Shown piece by piece: positions 1 through 12,999 of a stretch of 64,000 bases of DNA. Within the stretch, counting starts at the first letter, position 1; each line of letters opens with the position of its first letter. The notes below the pieces were generated by a model, which was not told the DNA's origin, ran no database searches, and saw nothing but the letters and a program-made list of their open reading frames with translations. Position numbers and translations under genes: made by a program. The DNA is from Mactromeris polynyma (lineage: Eukaryota > Mollusca > Bivalvia > Venerida > Mactridae). The DNA is taken from NCBI GenBank assembly GCA_032209605.1, contig JASFXZ010000004.1, forward strand, positions 33,390,401-33,454,400, read 5' to 3'.

Positions 1-526
1 TAGACACAGTAATATATAGGTGTTATCATTACGCCCGCGTTTGTTTGTTTTGTTTTCGTTATCTTCACTAATTATCCAGTCATCATATTGATAAACAATG
101 AGACACGACACAGCTTTTTATTTTTAAATTATCAATAACATAAGATATTAAATACAGTCAGACCTCGTTCATTCGAATACATTGGGTTTGAAATTTTATT
201 TTTGAATAACACATAGCCCTAAGTAGATACACCGGGACCTGATATTTTTTTCGGATGATACAAAGTTTTCGCATAAAAGGTTGTTGAATACATGAGGTTA
301 GACTGTACATGATATTATGGTAAATTAGCATGTATATTTGTACACCTAACTTTGAACTTGCTTATGCAATTGTACAAAAAAAACGTGAGGGGCATGATGT
401 TTCACAAAAGTCTCTTGTTTAAAATATACATGTGCTTCTCCCACCAGTAAAATTGAGGTTAAATTTACACAAATGAGCATGAATTAAGAAATTGGATTTG
501 ATATTCAAGAAAACTTAAACACATAC
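1..526 (-). other. Intron 3 of receptor copy A (no exon seen)
   Basis: By comparison with copy B, where the third and fourth exons are separated by about 625 bases, this stretch lies inside the last intron of receptor copy A. The fourth exon, encoding helices 6 and 7, should lie to the left of the window. No other coding signal is seen here. Confidence 0.55.
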
Positions 527-1916
527 CATGTGTATTTTAAGAAGCACGTATAATGAAGTTGTCAACAAATAACACAGGATTTCCCATCCTTTACCAGCGA
601 CAAACATCCATACAACGTGGTTTGGTTGGCTTTCATCAATCCAGCACCATGGACCTGTACCGACTGTACTGTTGCTTAAGTCTTCATCAGTAAAATGTTT
701 GCCTAGCACATCAAATTCTCTGCCTGCAATTCCTACGATTATTGCTGTAATTGAATAATTGTCAATACCAAACGAGTTACCATATTTACTAAATAGATTA
801 TATGAGTTTTTTAAACGATAATTGTTTCTATATAATCCGCTTAGGCAAAAAGGATTATACAAGAATTCGCAGGTAAACGCACTTCGCAGTATCCGCCCTT
901 CAGTATGCACCATATGTAGATAAATAATCAACGACATGCAAAACTTAGAGCGAGCATTTTATAGAAAAACTTTTTATTTGGTTACCATTAAAATTTAGAT
1001 TATCGCCTCGTAGCATCGCTCGACGTAGTAATTACGTAAAGATTCAGCGCTATGACAAGATAATATATTCGACATTTCTGGACAAAATTAATGACAGACT
1101 TTTGTCACAATTCCAACAGAAACACTTACCAGGAATTAGCCAAGATAATACATTAGCTGCATACACTAACTTCGATTTAGATTCCCCATCGAAACGGTAT
1201 ACCACAGTAGAGAAAAGCAGAATTGCTATAGCGACGGTTAAGTTGAATGAAACGAGACTTGAGAATGTAGTTAAATAACTTTGGTATATGCAAACAGTTT
1301 GGAATGTATTGGTATACGATGCGACCGAAGATATTAGGTATCCTGAAAATATACCAAGTTCAAACATCAATATCAAATATCAAAACTGAAGTCAAAAGTC
1401 AATGTGTGCATGTTATAGTAACCGCACGATTACAGCTGATTCTGATTACAAATAGTAATAACTGAACATAGCATAGTGGAAACTTGATATTAAAATGGTT
1501 CATCGCCACAATTTCAGACAGTTTTATTCGAGTATTGACAAAACAACTTACAATACGTGAAAGATAAAGCTAGAACTATGAAATATCCATGCGTAAGTTA
1601 TTAAAAGATAATGCAACAAATGAGCCAGTTCGTGAAAATACAACTAGTGTCATGAATTTTAAAGGAATTTTTAACCAGAAATGTCAAAAAACACATGATT
1701 ATTGAATACAAAATGAATACACCGGTACATACCAGAAGCAGATAGGCCATCAGCAATTGACAAGAAGGTGAATAATTTTCTTGTTGGATTCCTGATTTCC
1801 GGTAGCCATATATATGTCCATTTGATGACACACGATCCTACTATAGACAAACAGCAACTAACTGTGGATAACGCAAGAGCAGTTGAAGGAAACGAAATTC
1901 GTCCTACTGAATACAT
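527..1916 (-). CDS. GPR157-like: GPR157-like seven-helix receptor, copy A (exons 1-3 only, last exon outside window)
   Basis: Three minus-strand exons join in phase: 1916-1733 (start ATG, helix 1 and loop 1), 1342-1130 (helices 2-4) and 723-527 (second extracellular loop and helix 5). Each is flanked by GT and AG. The sequence shows the pattern LPEIRNPTRKLFTFLSIAD after helix 1, a Cys in TVCIYQS and the loop motif GPWCW; the two cysteines are the expected disulfide pair of the receptor superfamily. The family resembles GPR157 and, more distantly, slime-mould cAMP receptors, and it would act at the plasma or ciliary membrane through a G protein; its ligand is unknown. Exons 2 and 3 have exactly the lengths of copy B and exon 1 is one codon shorter. 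No stop or frameshift is seen. The exon for helices 6-7 is beyond the left edge, so intactness of the whole gene cannot be judged. Confidence 0.72.
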
Positions 1917-1959
1917 CGTTAAACAAGTTTTCTTTAATAGTATTACTTCAAAGGCTTGA

Positions 1960-3400
1960 ACGTAATTTTACACCGGTCAAACATTTTACGCATGTTACAC
2001 GTTTATTAACACAATACATAACATTACGTATTATATTTTGTTATAAATAGCAACAAACTACGTCAGCAGGAAATTCGGAAAGCTATTACCGTCCAAACTT
2101 ACGAGGGCTGTTAAATATATTATGTTATTCAAATGATAAAATACACACAATAGAGCTATCCTTATATGTTTGGTTTCGTGACCTCAAACTATTCACCACA
2201 TACATACAATTTCAGTCTTTTAATCTACTTTGCAGGTGCAATCACAGACCTCCTTAAGTCATTTATAATACACTATAATACATGGAAGTCGTCTGAATGT
2301 CTCCACCTGTAGCGCTGTCCAGACAATATGTTGTGCAATCTTAGAAAGTAAATCAAGTCGCATGGTGTTACTCTGCTGGCGAATTCCATGCAGTTGTATC
2401 ATAGTGCGATGTTTCTTGTAGAATAATGTCACATGTTGTCGTATCTAGAACTTTGTCAGTGAAAAAGTGACAAAACACATGTCAGAAAATTTAATCTGGG
2501 CTAATGGATTACGCATACTTAACCTCTACAATGTTTAAATATTACACTGCCTGTTTGATTATTTAGTGATTCATACATTGGTAACGATGGTCTGACTTTA
2601 CAGTACATTTTGGAAGTAATTGATGGGTGATCGTAACTCTTTGTACTCTTTACTTTGGTACATTATAAGGTATATTAAATAAACAGTAATACACATATCT
2701 TTAAAAATATTGCTTAAAACTGTAGAACGGTTCTAGACAATCCACGTCCTAGGTAGTGGCTATTGCACTGTCCAAATAAGTTCAATAAATCACTAAATCG
2801 GTCTTCTTAACCGTATGAGATATTCTGCAGACTGCTATTCTGTTTTCGAGATAGTATGCTGTCATTGATGCGTGTACTACTTCTTCTTACCTTTAAATAC
2901 AAACATCATTATATATTTCATCGGCTTTATTCAGAGTAAGCAGCGCATTGACTTAAGCTCCGTGTTCTACCATTTTGTTCAGCCCAGTGTCCCTCGATGT
3001 ATATTAAAACCCAGTACGCACCCCTAGATGTGGTCAGGACGCTTAGCGATAGAATGCTAATAAACAGACATACAATACTATTATACCACTTTAACAGGGA
3101 TAAATTGATTATTTCAATGATATGGACTGTGTAGGTTTTATGCATAGCGTACAAAACACTTGCCGAGAAACGTTACTTATTGAACGACCATCGTGTCTGT
3201 TTATCATTGTTAATAGTTAAAATTGATTAAATCAATTATCAGTTATTATGTACATGAAAGGTACACTAGGAAGAATTATTCTCATTGATTACCATTTTTT
3301 GTTATGTATTTAAATTTGATTTGATTTAAGTTTTTTCAATTATTCAAGATTTTTTAAGTTGTACATTTACGCCGTTTTTCGGCAAGCTATTTTAATTAGG
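1960..3400. repeat. Upstream block A, paralogous to blocks at 5880-7190 and 13000-14300
   Basis: The sequence 5' of receptor copy A (to the right, since the gene is on the minus strand) is shared, with many substitutions, with the flanks of copy C and copy B. Shared landmarks include TACGAGGGCTGTTAAATATA (2100-2120, 5932-5952, 13077-13096), the stretch around GGAAGTCGTCTGAATGTCTC, and CATCGGCTTTATTCAGAGTA (A and C). No coding exon is recognised. The shared blocks show that whole gene-plus-flank units, not just exons, were duplicated. Confidence 0.7.
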
Positions 3401-3833
3401 TCCGGCAGTCAGTTGCCTTGTCCAATGTTCATGGTTTACAAGCCAGTACTTACCTGTTTTCCAGCCCAAAATGTATGGATTACAAAGGAGCACTTACCCG
3501 TTTTCTGGATAACTGTTACCTTTTTCTCATAACACAAAGAAGGTTACCACGGCGTGCACATGCTTCACCTGATGCACTTCTAGATCGAAATTAGCGATTG
3601 TGAGTGAACCCTACCAGAAAATAGGAGTTTCATATAGAAAAGCTAAAAATGATACAAATCAACCAGGCGTAACAAAAGAGAGAGAATAAGTAATGGTTGC
3701 ATTGAAAAGTAAACGAGCAATTACAGCGGTTTCTTTTAATCCACAATTAGTTTCAATGAACATAGCAAATAACTGACTTTCTGGGTATAATTTATATCCA
3801 TCCTTGCTATCAGTAAAGGCGAACAATCGCAAA

Positions 3834-4185
3834 CGTTAGGAAACAGCGCGCGAGTTTTGCTATTGACCGGTGTGTAAGTGGAAAACGTGCGCGACCGTTC
3901 GCTAACGCAACGCGGAGGTAGCACGCGAAATTGTGAACATAACCATGCGTTCAATTACGGCTAACAGTAGCTCACGTATTGTTTTGTATCCCTGGCCCAC
4001 TGTATATCATTGACTGCAAACGGGGAACCAAATTGCAAAAAGAACGCAGGGCTGGTTCCTTGCCTTTGCTGTGTTTGAGGCAGTGAACCAAAATAAAAAC
4101 GAAGCGGTCAATACACTTGTTCGCGATGCGAAATGTGAGCGGCTTCCGTTAGCCGTATCTGAACGCAAGGCTGGTTTATGTGGTT
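3834..4185. repeat. Fold-back interspersed element, copy 1
   Basis: About 350 bp that is locally GC-richer than its surroundings and recurs at 18073-18462 and 51384-51750. Common landmarks are GGAGGTAGCACGCGA, TTACGGCTAACAG, and the inner inverted pair around GGCTGGTTCC and GAGGCAG(T/G)GAACCA. The ends carry the inverted pair GTTAGCCGTATCTGAACGCAAGGC. No protein is encoded; it looks like a non-autonomous TIR element. Confidence 0.55.
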
Positions 4186-4731
4186 TCTTGATACATCGCC
4201 ACTATCTAAGACAGTTTGTTTTGATTATTGACAACATTCCATATAATAAGTACAAGATAAAACTAGAACAATAAGTTTATTCATGCGTGATGCATCTAGT
4301 TTATGTAACAAATGAGCCAGTGCGTGAAAATAAAAGAGTCATTAGTTCTGAATACAACAGTGACCAGAAATGTCAGGAGTTATTAGAATCTTGACCGTGC
4401 ATAGTGCAATGCGTCTAAATTACCAGTAATCATAAAAATACAACTTGAATTATAACTCAAATTCGCTATTTCTTACGTAAGCATGGTTACCTTAATATCG
4501 AGTATAGGGGTATTGTATAAAATATGTACAGCGAGTTGATATCACAATGATATCACATGAAAGCTTTAGCGAATTGGGTTTATATTATACTAAAGAAAGT
4601 GTTATACAAATATAGATGACAATATTATATTTGTTCATGTTTGCATGATATTCATGGTATAAACATTGTCCGTTATTATCATCGTCAAAAGAACACATCA
4701 TTATCAACGACAAAATGAATACACCGGTACA

Positions 4732-5761
4732 TTCCAGAAGAAGTTATGCGATCAGCAATTGACAAGAAGGTGAAAGTTTTTTGTTGGATTTCTGATTTCC
4801 GGTAGCCATATATATGTACATATGATGATATTCCAGCCACGGACGTTACGTCTCTATACTGTCGCTGTACAACGTCCTGCTAAACCATTCACAAAAGTAA
4901 ATAGAAGTTGGACACCGTCGGTCTTTCCACTGCATTTACTCTTATTTTCGTTAACAGATATATGCTTTGCGTGTAATAAAAAACTGTACGACATAAAATT
5001 GTAGCTTTTCGTTGATTTATTTGTCTTTTCGACACAATATTTTCATGGATACGACTTGTTTTGTAAAAAAAATAGTGAATCAACCACCTGTTAAATAAGA
5101 AGAAGATGGGAGAGTTGCTATGGAGGCGGTGCGCACATAGTTATTACCCTACTAAGATTATTATCGATATTGCTATTATTTGCTCATTCTTGAGCCAATA
5201 CTGAAAGTGATATATATCACGAATTCGATCAAAAGTTGTTTCAACGTTAAAATCCATCTTGTATTGCTACTTTGACAGGCGAAATTGGCGAGAGCGCGAA
5301 TGTCAACATACAGTTTGTAAGGTGAATAGTTTACTTGCGCACCGTGGGCGGAGTTACGTTTGATTGACAGATATTTTAGCGACAATGTTTGCAGTCATAA
5401 ACATTTGACCCCCGTCTTCTTGTCGAAGTGATTGTGAGGCACTCAGATGTGCTAGAAATTCGATTTTTGTGTGCTTCTACTCGTGAAAGATTGCTACATT
5501 TTTTCCGCACCCTCAAAAGTCTGTTCGGTCGATAATAAAGACGCCATAATAGTGCCGTTAAAATCATGCGGCATAATCCCAGGTTTTTACTATAGGCTTG
5601 TGCGTGGCTCTGTTACGAACGACGCGTGTAAAAGTCGGAGTACAGAGACACGTATGCGGGGCTAATATGATGACATATGATCCTACTACAGACAAACATC
5701 AACTAACTGTGGTTAACGCAACAGCAGTTGAAGGACACGAAATATGTCCTACTGAATACAT
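4732..5761 (-). pseudogene. GPR157-like receptor copy C, isolated dead first exon split by an insertion
   Basis: Bases 5761-5665 and 4828-4732 together match exon 1 of copies A and B (start ATG at 5761, helix 1, loop 1). Three lesions are visible: a Cys codon has become TGA (AGT TGA TGT where the others read AGT TGC TGT), the donor GT after the exon has become GA, and an 836-bp element sits in the middle. No matching exons 2-4 are found between this exon and copy A, so this is a residual duplicated first exon and not a working gene. Confidence 0.75.
4829..5664. mobile_element. 836-bp TIR element inserted in receptor copy C exon 1 (9-bp target duplication)
   Basis: The 9-mer ATATGATGA stands immediately before (4820-4828) and after (5665-5673) this segment, and the paralogous exons A and B are continuous across the site. 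The ends show an imperfect inverted repeat: TTACGTCTCTATACT near the left end and AGTACAGAGACACGTATGC at the right. A 9-bp duplication is typical of Mutator-like elements. No transposase domain is recognised, so it is probably non-autonomous. Confidence 0.7.
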
Positions 5762-5952
5762 CGTTAAACAAGTTTTCTTTAATAGTATTACTTCATTTAT
5801 TCAAACGGAAGTTTATACTGGTCAAACATTTAGGGATTGGAAACAGTGCATTGCATTACGTTTTATAATTTGATATAAAATAGCTACCAACTACGACACC
5901 AGGAAGTTCAGAACGCTATTACAGTCTAAAAGTACGAGGGCTGTTAAATATA

Positions 5953-6315
5953 CCCAAACGCAAAAGAAAGTGTGCATTTTATCAATACGCTGACGTTCTG
6001 ATAGTTGTGGCATATTCTCTGTTATAAATTTTCTAAATCTACTGTGATATTCACACTACACATGTGTGAAAGTATGTAGAGAAAACAAGTTTGGCCACTT
6101 GTACTTGTGTATACATGTACCACGTGGAATTTCTGCAAAATCGCAATTCGGGCTATAACGTAATAATTAGCCATAGCTTCACAGATGTTTCGTTGTTGCT
6201 ATTAACCGTAATGACCGACATTCGTATGGTTCAAGTGTGACATCTTTATACCTTGTAGAATTTAAAGAATGAAAAAATCAAAAGAGCAAACATTTTACTT
6301 TCTTTTGCGTGTGTG
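5953..6315. mobile_element. 363-bp MITE (TA target) present only in duplicated block C
   Basis: Blocks A and B read continuously from TGTTAAATATA into TTATGTTATTCAAATG, whereas block C is interrupted here. The insert begins CCCAAACGCAAAAGAAAGT and ends ACTTTCTTTTGCGTGTGTG, an inverted pair, and is flanked by TA. No open frame of note. It is a Tc1/mariner-type or similar non-autonomous element inserted after the blocks diverged. Confidence 0.7.
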
Positions 6316-7517
6316 TATATATTATGTTATCAAATGATAAAATACACAGGTCAGAGCTATCCTGATATGTTTCCTTTCGAGACCTCAAACTATTAACCAC
6401 CAGCATACATACAATGTAAATATTTTAATCGACTTTGCAGGTGCAATCATAGACCTCCTCAGGACACCTACAAGCCACTTTGATACATGGAAGTCGTCTG
6501 AATGTCTCGACCTATAGCGCCGACCAGACATTAGCTTTTGCAATCTAAGAAAGAAGACCAAGTCGCATGGTGTCAGATATGGGATGAATGATGTGTGTGA
6601 GAAGGAAATTATAACATATACACGTTACCAAATGACTATTGTCCATTCGAAAGTTAATGACGTGTTGTGGCGTCAGAAAATGATTGTGACATCTAGTTTT
6701 CGGATTCGGGTTAGGTAAGTTGAATGAAGACTAGATAATTCGGGCCAAGCAAAACGTTAGTACCGTAAGGACACTCTAGCGTAAATATAAAAGACTACAG
6801 ACTGCTACTCTGTTTTCAAGATACGATACTGTCATTAATGCGTATATTACTTCTTTTTACCTTTAAATACACACATCATTATATATTTCATCGGCTTTAT
6901 TCAGAGTAAGCAGCGCATTGACTTAAGATCCGTGTTCTGCCATTATTTTCAGCCCAGTGTCCATTTATATTCAAACCTAGTACGCAACCCCTAGGTGTGG
7001 TCATGACGCTAAGCGATATAATACTAGTATTGTTACAGATATCAATTATTTATTTCAATGATATGTACTGTGTAGGTTTTGGTATTGTGTACAAAACATT
7101 ACTCATTGAACGTCCATCGTGACTGTTATGATATTTACCAGTTAAAATTGATTACAACAATAATCAACTATTACATACATATCGCGCCCTCAATACACAC
7201 GTTTTTCATACATTATTGTCTTATATATCTTCAGCTTCACCGTGTTTGATTTGTACATGTATGTATAAACTGATTGTTATATAGTCTCTTGTAACTCAAG
7301 AATGGAGTGGTTATTTACTTTTATTGTTATTGTTATAATTTGTATGTATATATTATGAATGTACATTGATGAGACATTAATAGATAATAAAATAAATATT
7401 ATAAAGAAATAATTATATTTTTATTCTCCAACATAATTTCATTAACTTAATCAGTTCTTGAATATGAATAGTAGGGCCACAGTTTGATTCACACATTTGT
7501 TACAATAAAACGCGTTT

Positions 7518-8100
7518 AACATAGAACATAAGAACATAAAGTTTATTAATCGACTTGAGCGATGAAAGCTCATCGTCATAAGTAAATATATACACAAAGG
7601 CAACTCAAAAACTTGGAACAAAATGAAGGCTAAGTGAAATAGTTGCGTTTATAATGGCATTATGTACATGTATATACTTAAACTGAAATTTATAATAATT
7701 GCTCAGCTTTCAACAGTGACAGCGAACGGTATAAGATCACCGTATAAGATGTATTGTAGTAAAACTACCAGCAAGTATAACTAAATTATTCATTTCAGTT
7801 TTATTTATCTACAGTTGAACATAATAAAAACAATATAAATTATTAACAAAACAAAACTACAGAGCCGTTCTGAATAGAATTATAATATACTTATATCACA
7901 GTACAATACATATCAGATACGACACAACAATATTTACGAGATAAACTGAGGATCAGTCGCTATTTATATATTAAAAATGCAATGAAACAAAACATAATAC
8001 GATACCGATGTACAAAATGGACGCTAATGCGCATCTAAAGTTATCATTTTCTTAATTTAATAACTATAAGAAATATCCTTTACAAAAATTAAAAAAAAAT
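7518..8100 (-). repeat. Degenerate non-LTR element 3' region (minus strand)
   Basis: On the minus strand the segment ends with a polyadenylation-like AATAAA and a repeated TTATGTTC/TATGTT tail near 7518-7545, the style of short-repeat tails on CR1/L2-like LINEs or their SINE partners. No reverse transcriptase fragment is readable, and the 5' limit is uncertain. Confidence 0.3.
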
Positions 8101-9103
8101 TTGATGGGAGATAATTGTATAATATGTAAAACCATTTCTTTAACTTACGGTTACCTCCCTAACGCTTAATAGAAATGACGCATTTTTCCGGATTAGTTTT
8201 GAATTTTACTATTGTAGACTATTTTTTAGTAGTACATAAATCACGAGCTGCAGCAAATGTAGAGCTACTTATGAAACTTATGCCCACCAATTTAAATCTT
8301 CACTATTCAATGGTTAATCGATTCATAAACATATTAAACATTATATGGCTTATTACAGTTTTCAGTTCTTTGTGACATTCAGTTGACCTGACCAGTTTAA
8401 CCAGTACTAACTTTACCTTTTCCAACAGACGACAATGCCCATACATGAATCAGGGTAACGTTTCATTAACATTCTTATCTTAACTGTATGCTTATCTCAA
8501 ATTGACGATTTAAGAATATTTGTAAGAACTTCTTAAACCGTTGCAGAATGTATTTCTTTAAAATTGATTTTCTTAAGAATTTCTTAAGAAAAACAAATAG
8601 TAATCCAGTCTGATATATGACGTCTCGTGCATATACATTATAAATAAAGATGGCGGTCATATTTACGCAAGAACGCAAAAAGGTGTAACGTCATTTTTAA
8701 GTTCTTAACTAAGAAAAGCTTTAGATGGTTAAAGAAACGGGACCCAGAGGTGGGAGACACAAAAACATATCCAAATACCACGAGAGGAAATTATATATAA
8801 TTATATCCTGCCAAGTCTTCCAGACTTCCCTGGGCGAACTCTGTTGTTATTGTTAAACTGAGCATGCTTATATATTAATGTGTTATATAGACTTAAGATC
8901 ATGCACGTGGCAAAAACACGAAATGTTTCAGTTCCATTTTGTACTCTAGAAACTGAAATGTGAAAATACGGCGATTAACCTCAAATGAATTGAAATTCAG
9001 CTTGGCTGTCCGATGTTTACAATCACGTTTATGTCAAGTTTCAAAGTTCATTTGTACTTAGGCCTCCGGCCCATATATATGTACACACACTTACATCAAC
9101 ACT

Positions 9104-12100
9104 CTACATCGGCCAAAGTGACCAATTACTGGCCACATTGGGACCTTTTAATAGTCCAGTATTCTCATCTGCTGCACCATTGAATCCATTTTCTGTAGAA
9201 CATGACTTAACTTGGGAACAGACTTTGACGATTTTATTACGAATTGTCCTATCTAACATTACGAATAAAATAAAATTACAAAATCCTTGAGCAGGGTCGC
9301 CAAACGCTTGCATATAAAAGAGCACTTCGTTATAAATAGTCTTGCATGGTTCGTGTTGATTGCAGTGTGTGATTTTCATGAAGAATCGAATTGTTCCCCA
9401 AATTCTGAGCACATACAACACAAACCACACGTACAGAAAATTCTGATCTTCGTCTCGCACGCTTGGATGAATATATCTGAAGCCAACATTTCCATGATGT
9501 AAACGCTGTGAAAGAGACAATGTTCAATGATAAACACAAAATAGTAAACATTATATTATGGTTTAAAATTATTATATATACATGTTTATTAAAATTTTAC
9601 ATAAATAACACCTCAAAAGTGAGACCACTTCATGAATAATCTAATTTTCACGTTTTCGGCCATATTTTAGCAAAGTTGTCCGTCTAACACTCCCATCAAA
9701 TTTATAATCACCAATATCTAGAAGAAATATGAATATATAATATACCGATATACTACCGACATGATATAAATTGACCAAATATACCACTAACAATACCTGG
9801 TACGATCCGGACATCAGGTCCGGTTGTAGGAAATACATACTTTTTTAAAGTTGTCTATGAAATTTAGCATATTAAATATAATACAATTGCTTGACGTTAC
9901 ACACGGTATTGTATTGTCAAACAACGTAACGCTTTTCGATGTTCTATGCAATTTTCAAAACGTCAAATAAAAACATTATGTTTTACAAAAATCTCTTGTT
10001 TTAAATATACATGGGCTTTTCCCACCAGTAAAATTGAGGTTAAATTCACACAAATGAGCATATCACGTACGACAGGTACGACGTGAATTAAGAAACTGGA
10101 TTTGATATTCAAGAAAACTAAAAAACATACCATGTGTATTTTAAGAAGCACGTATAGAGAAGTTGTCAACAAATAACACAGGATTTCCCAACCTTTACCA
10201 GCGACAAACATCCATACAACGTGGTTTGGTTTGCTTTCATCAATCCAGCACCATGGACCTGTACCGGCTGTACTGTTGCTAAAGTCTTCATCAGTAAAAT
10301 GTTTGCCTAACACATCAAATTCTCCGCCTGCAATTCCTACGATTATTGCTGTAATTGAACAATAGTCAATACCAAACGAGTTACCATATTTATTAATTAG
10401 ATTATGTGTGTTTTAAACGATAATTGTTTCTACAGAATCCGCTTAGGCAAAAGGACTATGAAATAATTCACATGCAAACGCACTTTGCAGTCTTCGCCCT
10501 TCAATATGCACTTTATGTAGATAAATAATCGACGACATGCAAAGCTTAGAGCGAGCATATTATAGAAACACTTTATAGTTGGTAACCATTCAAATTAAGA
10601 GTATCGCTTCTTAGCATCGCTTGAATTAGTAATTACCTGCAAAGTAAGCGCTATGACAAGACAAGACATTCGACATTTCTGGAAATAATTAATAACATGC
10701 TTTATCACGATTCCAACAGAAACACTTACCAGGAATGAACCAAGATAATACATTAGCTGCATAAACTAACTTCGATTTCGATTCCCCATCGAAACGGTAT
10801 ACCACAGTAAAGAAAAGCAGAATTGCTATAGCGACGGTTAAGTTGAAGGAAACGAGACTTGAGAATGTTGTTAAATAACTTTGGTATGTGCAAACAGTTG
10901 GGAATGTATTGGTATACGATGCGACCGAAGATATAAGGTATCCTGAAATTAAACCAAGTTCAAACATCAATATCAAAACTGAGGCTAAAAGATAATGTTT
11001 GCATTGTTAGTAAATGAGTAATTACAGCGGAATCTCTTTAAATGGTATGTTCATTTAATACTATTTGAGTAAATATTGTTTCCTGCTTGCAAATAGTGAC
11101 ATCCCATTATTTATTTCTTAAAATGACGTCACTTACAGAAGAGGTTGGAAATCCCACAGCAGCGCTCAAATAGTATCAAATGAACATAGCAAGTAACCAA
11201 GGTTCTCAAATAATATATAACCTGTTTTAAGTGGTTACTTGACACATCGCCACTATCTAAAAATGAGATAATAAGTTGCTTAAGGGAACGCAATACGCAA
11301 TAAACATAAGACAGTGTCTCTCCACTCTGACCTCCGGGAAATCTATCTTATGCCTCGGTCACAACTCACCGTGCGTTTTGTTGCACGCACGTTTCCGCAG
11401 CTGCAGTTGGGTTGGGGGCATATCCCTACGGTTATTTACAACTGTACATTCATCAAACAGGTAGTTTACGTTCGCTGTACGGGCCCTTGCGGTTGTCTTG
11501 CAGCTCCGCACGAAACACCAACTTAATAACTGCAAGTTGAACGTACAGCCCGTCCATGTGACGTGCAACTGACGTCAGCAAGGTGCGGCTCCAAACTGCT
11601 GTGTATAATTCCGTACGGCTCCGTAAGACGTCTGCAAGAAGCCCATCCGATGATCTTCCCGAGTCATGTGCGAATATTTGAGTCTATATATATACCAGGC
11701 GAGTACAAGAGGTCATTTCGGCTTCAATAACACTTTCTTGAGGATGCCGGGTCCGATCTTACCCCCATCGACTGCGTCGGCACCACAGGAGAACCCAATA
11801 GGCGTTTCTGTCTCCTGGTCTTGGATCTCAGACTCCAGCAATTCCCTTTCATCCGACGCCCTACTTGATTTTTATTTTCTGCTTCATCCTTTAGGACCAT
11901 TGTTGCTTCTTATACTTGTGCGACTGATGTTTGTTCCCATGGCAGATCGGCCTTACAAGACGAACGTACTTTCGCGCAAGTTTGCCGTTAGGTGTGCGGT
12001 CACCTTGCCTCGTTTGCACAGTACAAGTACGTTGGTTGTGCGCCGAACTTGCAGCCATCGCAGAATAAATATGCATCAGATGCCAGTAACAAACCTTGCA

Positions 12101-12891
12101 GTTACCGCAAGATGGGCATGCAGCTTCGTGCTCCTCCTGTGTCTCGTGCGTTCGCGAAAAAACATAGCCAACCGCAGAAACTGCCGGACATGACTAACAC
12201 CCTCCTACGGCGGCCTGCTTGCTCCTGCGGGTTTAAATAAAAAGTGAGAACCCATGCGTCAAACGCACGGATTTTCTGCAGACAGGTGTTCGGCAGGTTG
12301 TGACCGGGGCATACTACAGTTTGTTTTGATTATTGACAAAGATCCATACAGTGAAAACAAGATAAACTCAGAATAATAAGTGTATTCATGCGTGATGTAT
12401 CGTGGTTATGTCACAAACGAGCCAGTGCGTGAAAATACAAATAATGTCATGAATCTTGACCAGAAATGTCAGGAATAATTATTATCTAGAACCATGCAAA
12501 ATACAATGCGTCTATTTGTTGTATGGATTGATAAATTAATTACTAGTAATCATGAAAATGCAACTTGAATGACTATACCAAAGAAAGCGTTGTTTCAAAC
12601 AAATATGCATGAAATAATTATATGTTTTCATGTTGGCACGAGATTCATGGTACTTCAAAAAAAAAACATGATTATCAACGACAAATGAATACACCGGTAC
12701 ATACCAGAAGCAGATAGGCCATCAGCAATTGACAAGAAGGTGAATAATTTTCTTGTTGGATTCCTGATTTCCGGTAGCCATATATATGTCAATATGATGA
12801 TGCACGATCCTACTATAGACAAACAGCAACTAACTGTGGATAACGCAACAGCAGTTGTAGGAAATAAAATCCGTCCTACTGAATACATCAT
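9104..12891 (-). CDS. GPR157-like: GPR157-like seven-helix receptor, copy B (complete, four exons)
   Basis: Four minus-strand exons, 12891-12705, 10942-10730, 10327-10131 and 9505-9104, join in phase (187+213+197+402 = 999 nt) to 332 residues plus a stop, close to the usual GPR157 length. Helix 1 lies at about residues 13-37, followed by the loop/helix-2 motif NPTRKLFTFLSIAD. Helices 3-4 are in exon 2 (Cys in TVCTYQS), the loop motif GPWCW and helix 5 are in exon 3, and helices 6-7 are in exon 4 with the family-typical VLRIWGTIRFF and QAFGDPAQGFCNF. The protein should be a G-protein-coupled receptor of the plasma or ciliary membrane with unknown ligand. Two consecutive ATGs (12891, 12888) could start it. 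All introns are GT-AG; intron 1 is enlarged to 1.76 kb by an insertion at about 11260-12310. No lesion is seen. Confidence 0.85.
11259..12312. mobile_element. About 1.05-kb GC-richer insertion in intron 1 of receptor copy B
   Basis: The sequence CACATCGCCACTATCTAA before this segment and GACAGTTTGTTTTGATTATTGAC-like sequence after it are contiguous at about 4195-4230 in block C, so the intervening kilobase is an insertion. Its base composition is visibly richer in G and C than its surroundings. A minus-strand frame at 11727-11867 reads like a protein tail (acidic and polar, containing ELLESEIQDQETETPIGF) ending in a stop, suggesting decayed coding sequence of a mobile element. Neither TIRs nor a known transposase are evident; identity unknown. 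Confidence 0.5.
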
Positions 12892-12999
12892 TCAACAACT
12901 TTTCTTTAATGTTATTACCTTATTGGCTTGAACGGAATTATATACCCGTCCAACATTTTATGAATATAACATGCTTATTTAATTAATACATTACATTAC

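Noticed and set aside
11666..12193. 175-codon plus-strand frame in intron 1 of receptor copy B
   Set aside because: It lies within the foreign GC-richer insert, and the opposite strand has the more protein-like reading; no domain recognised.
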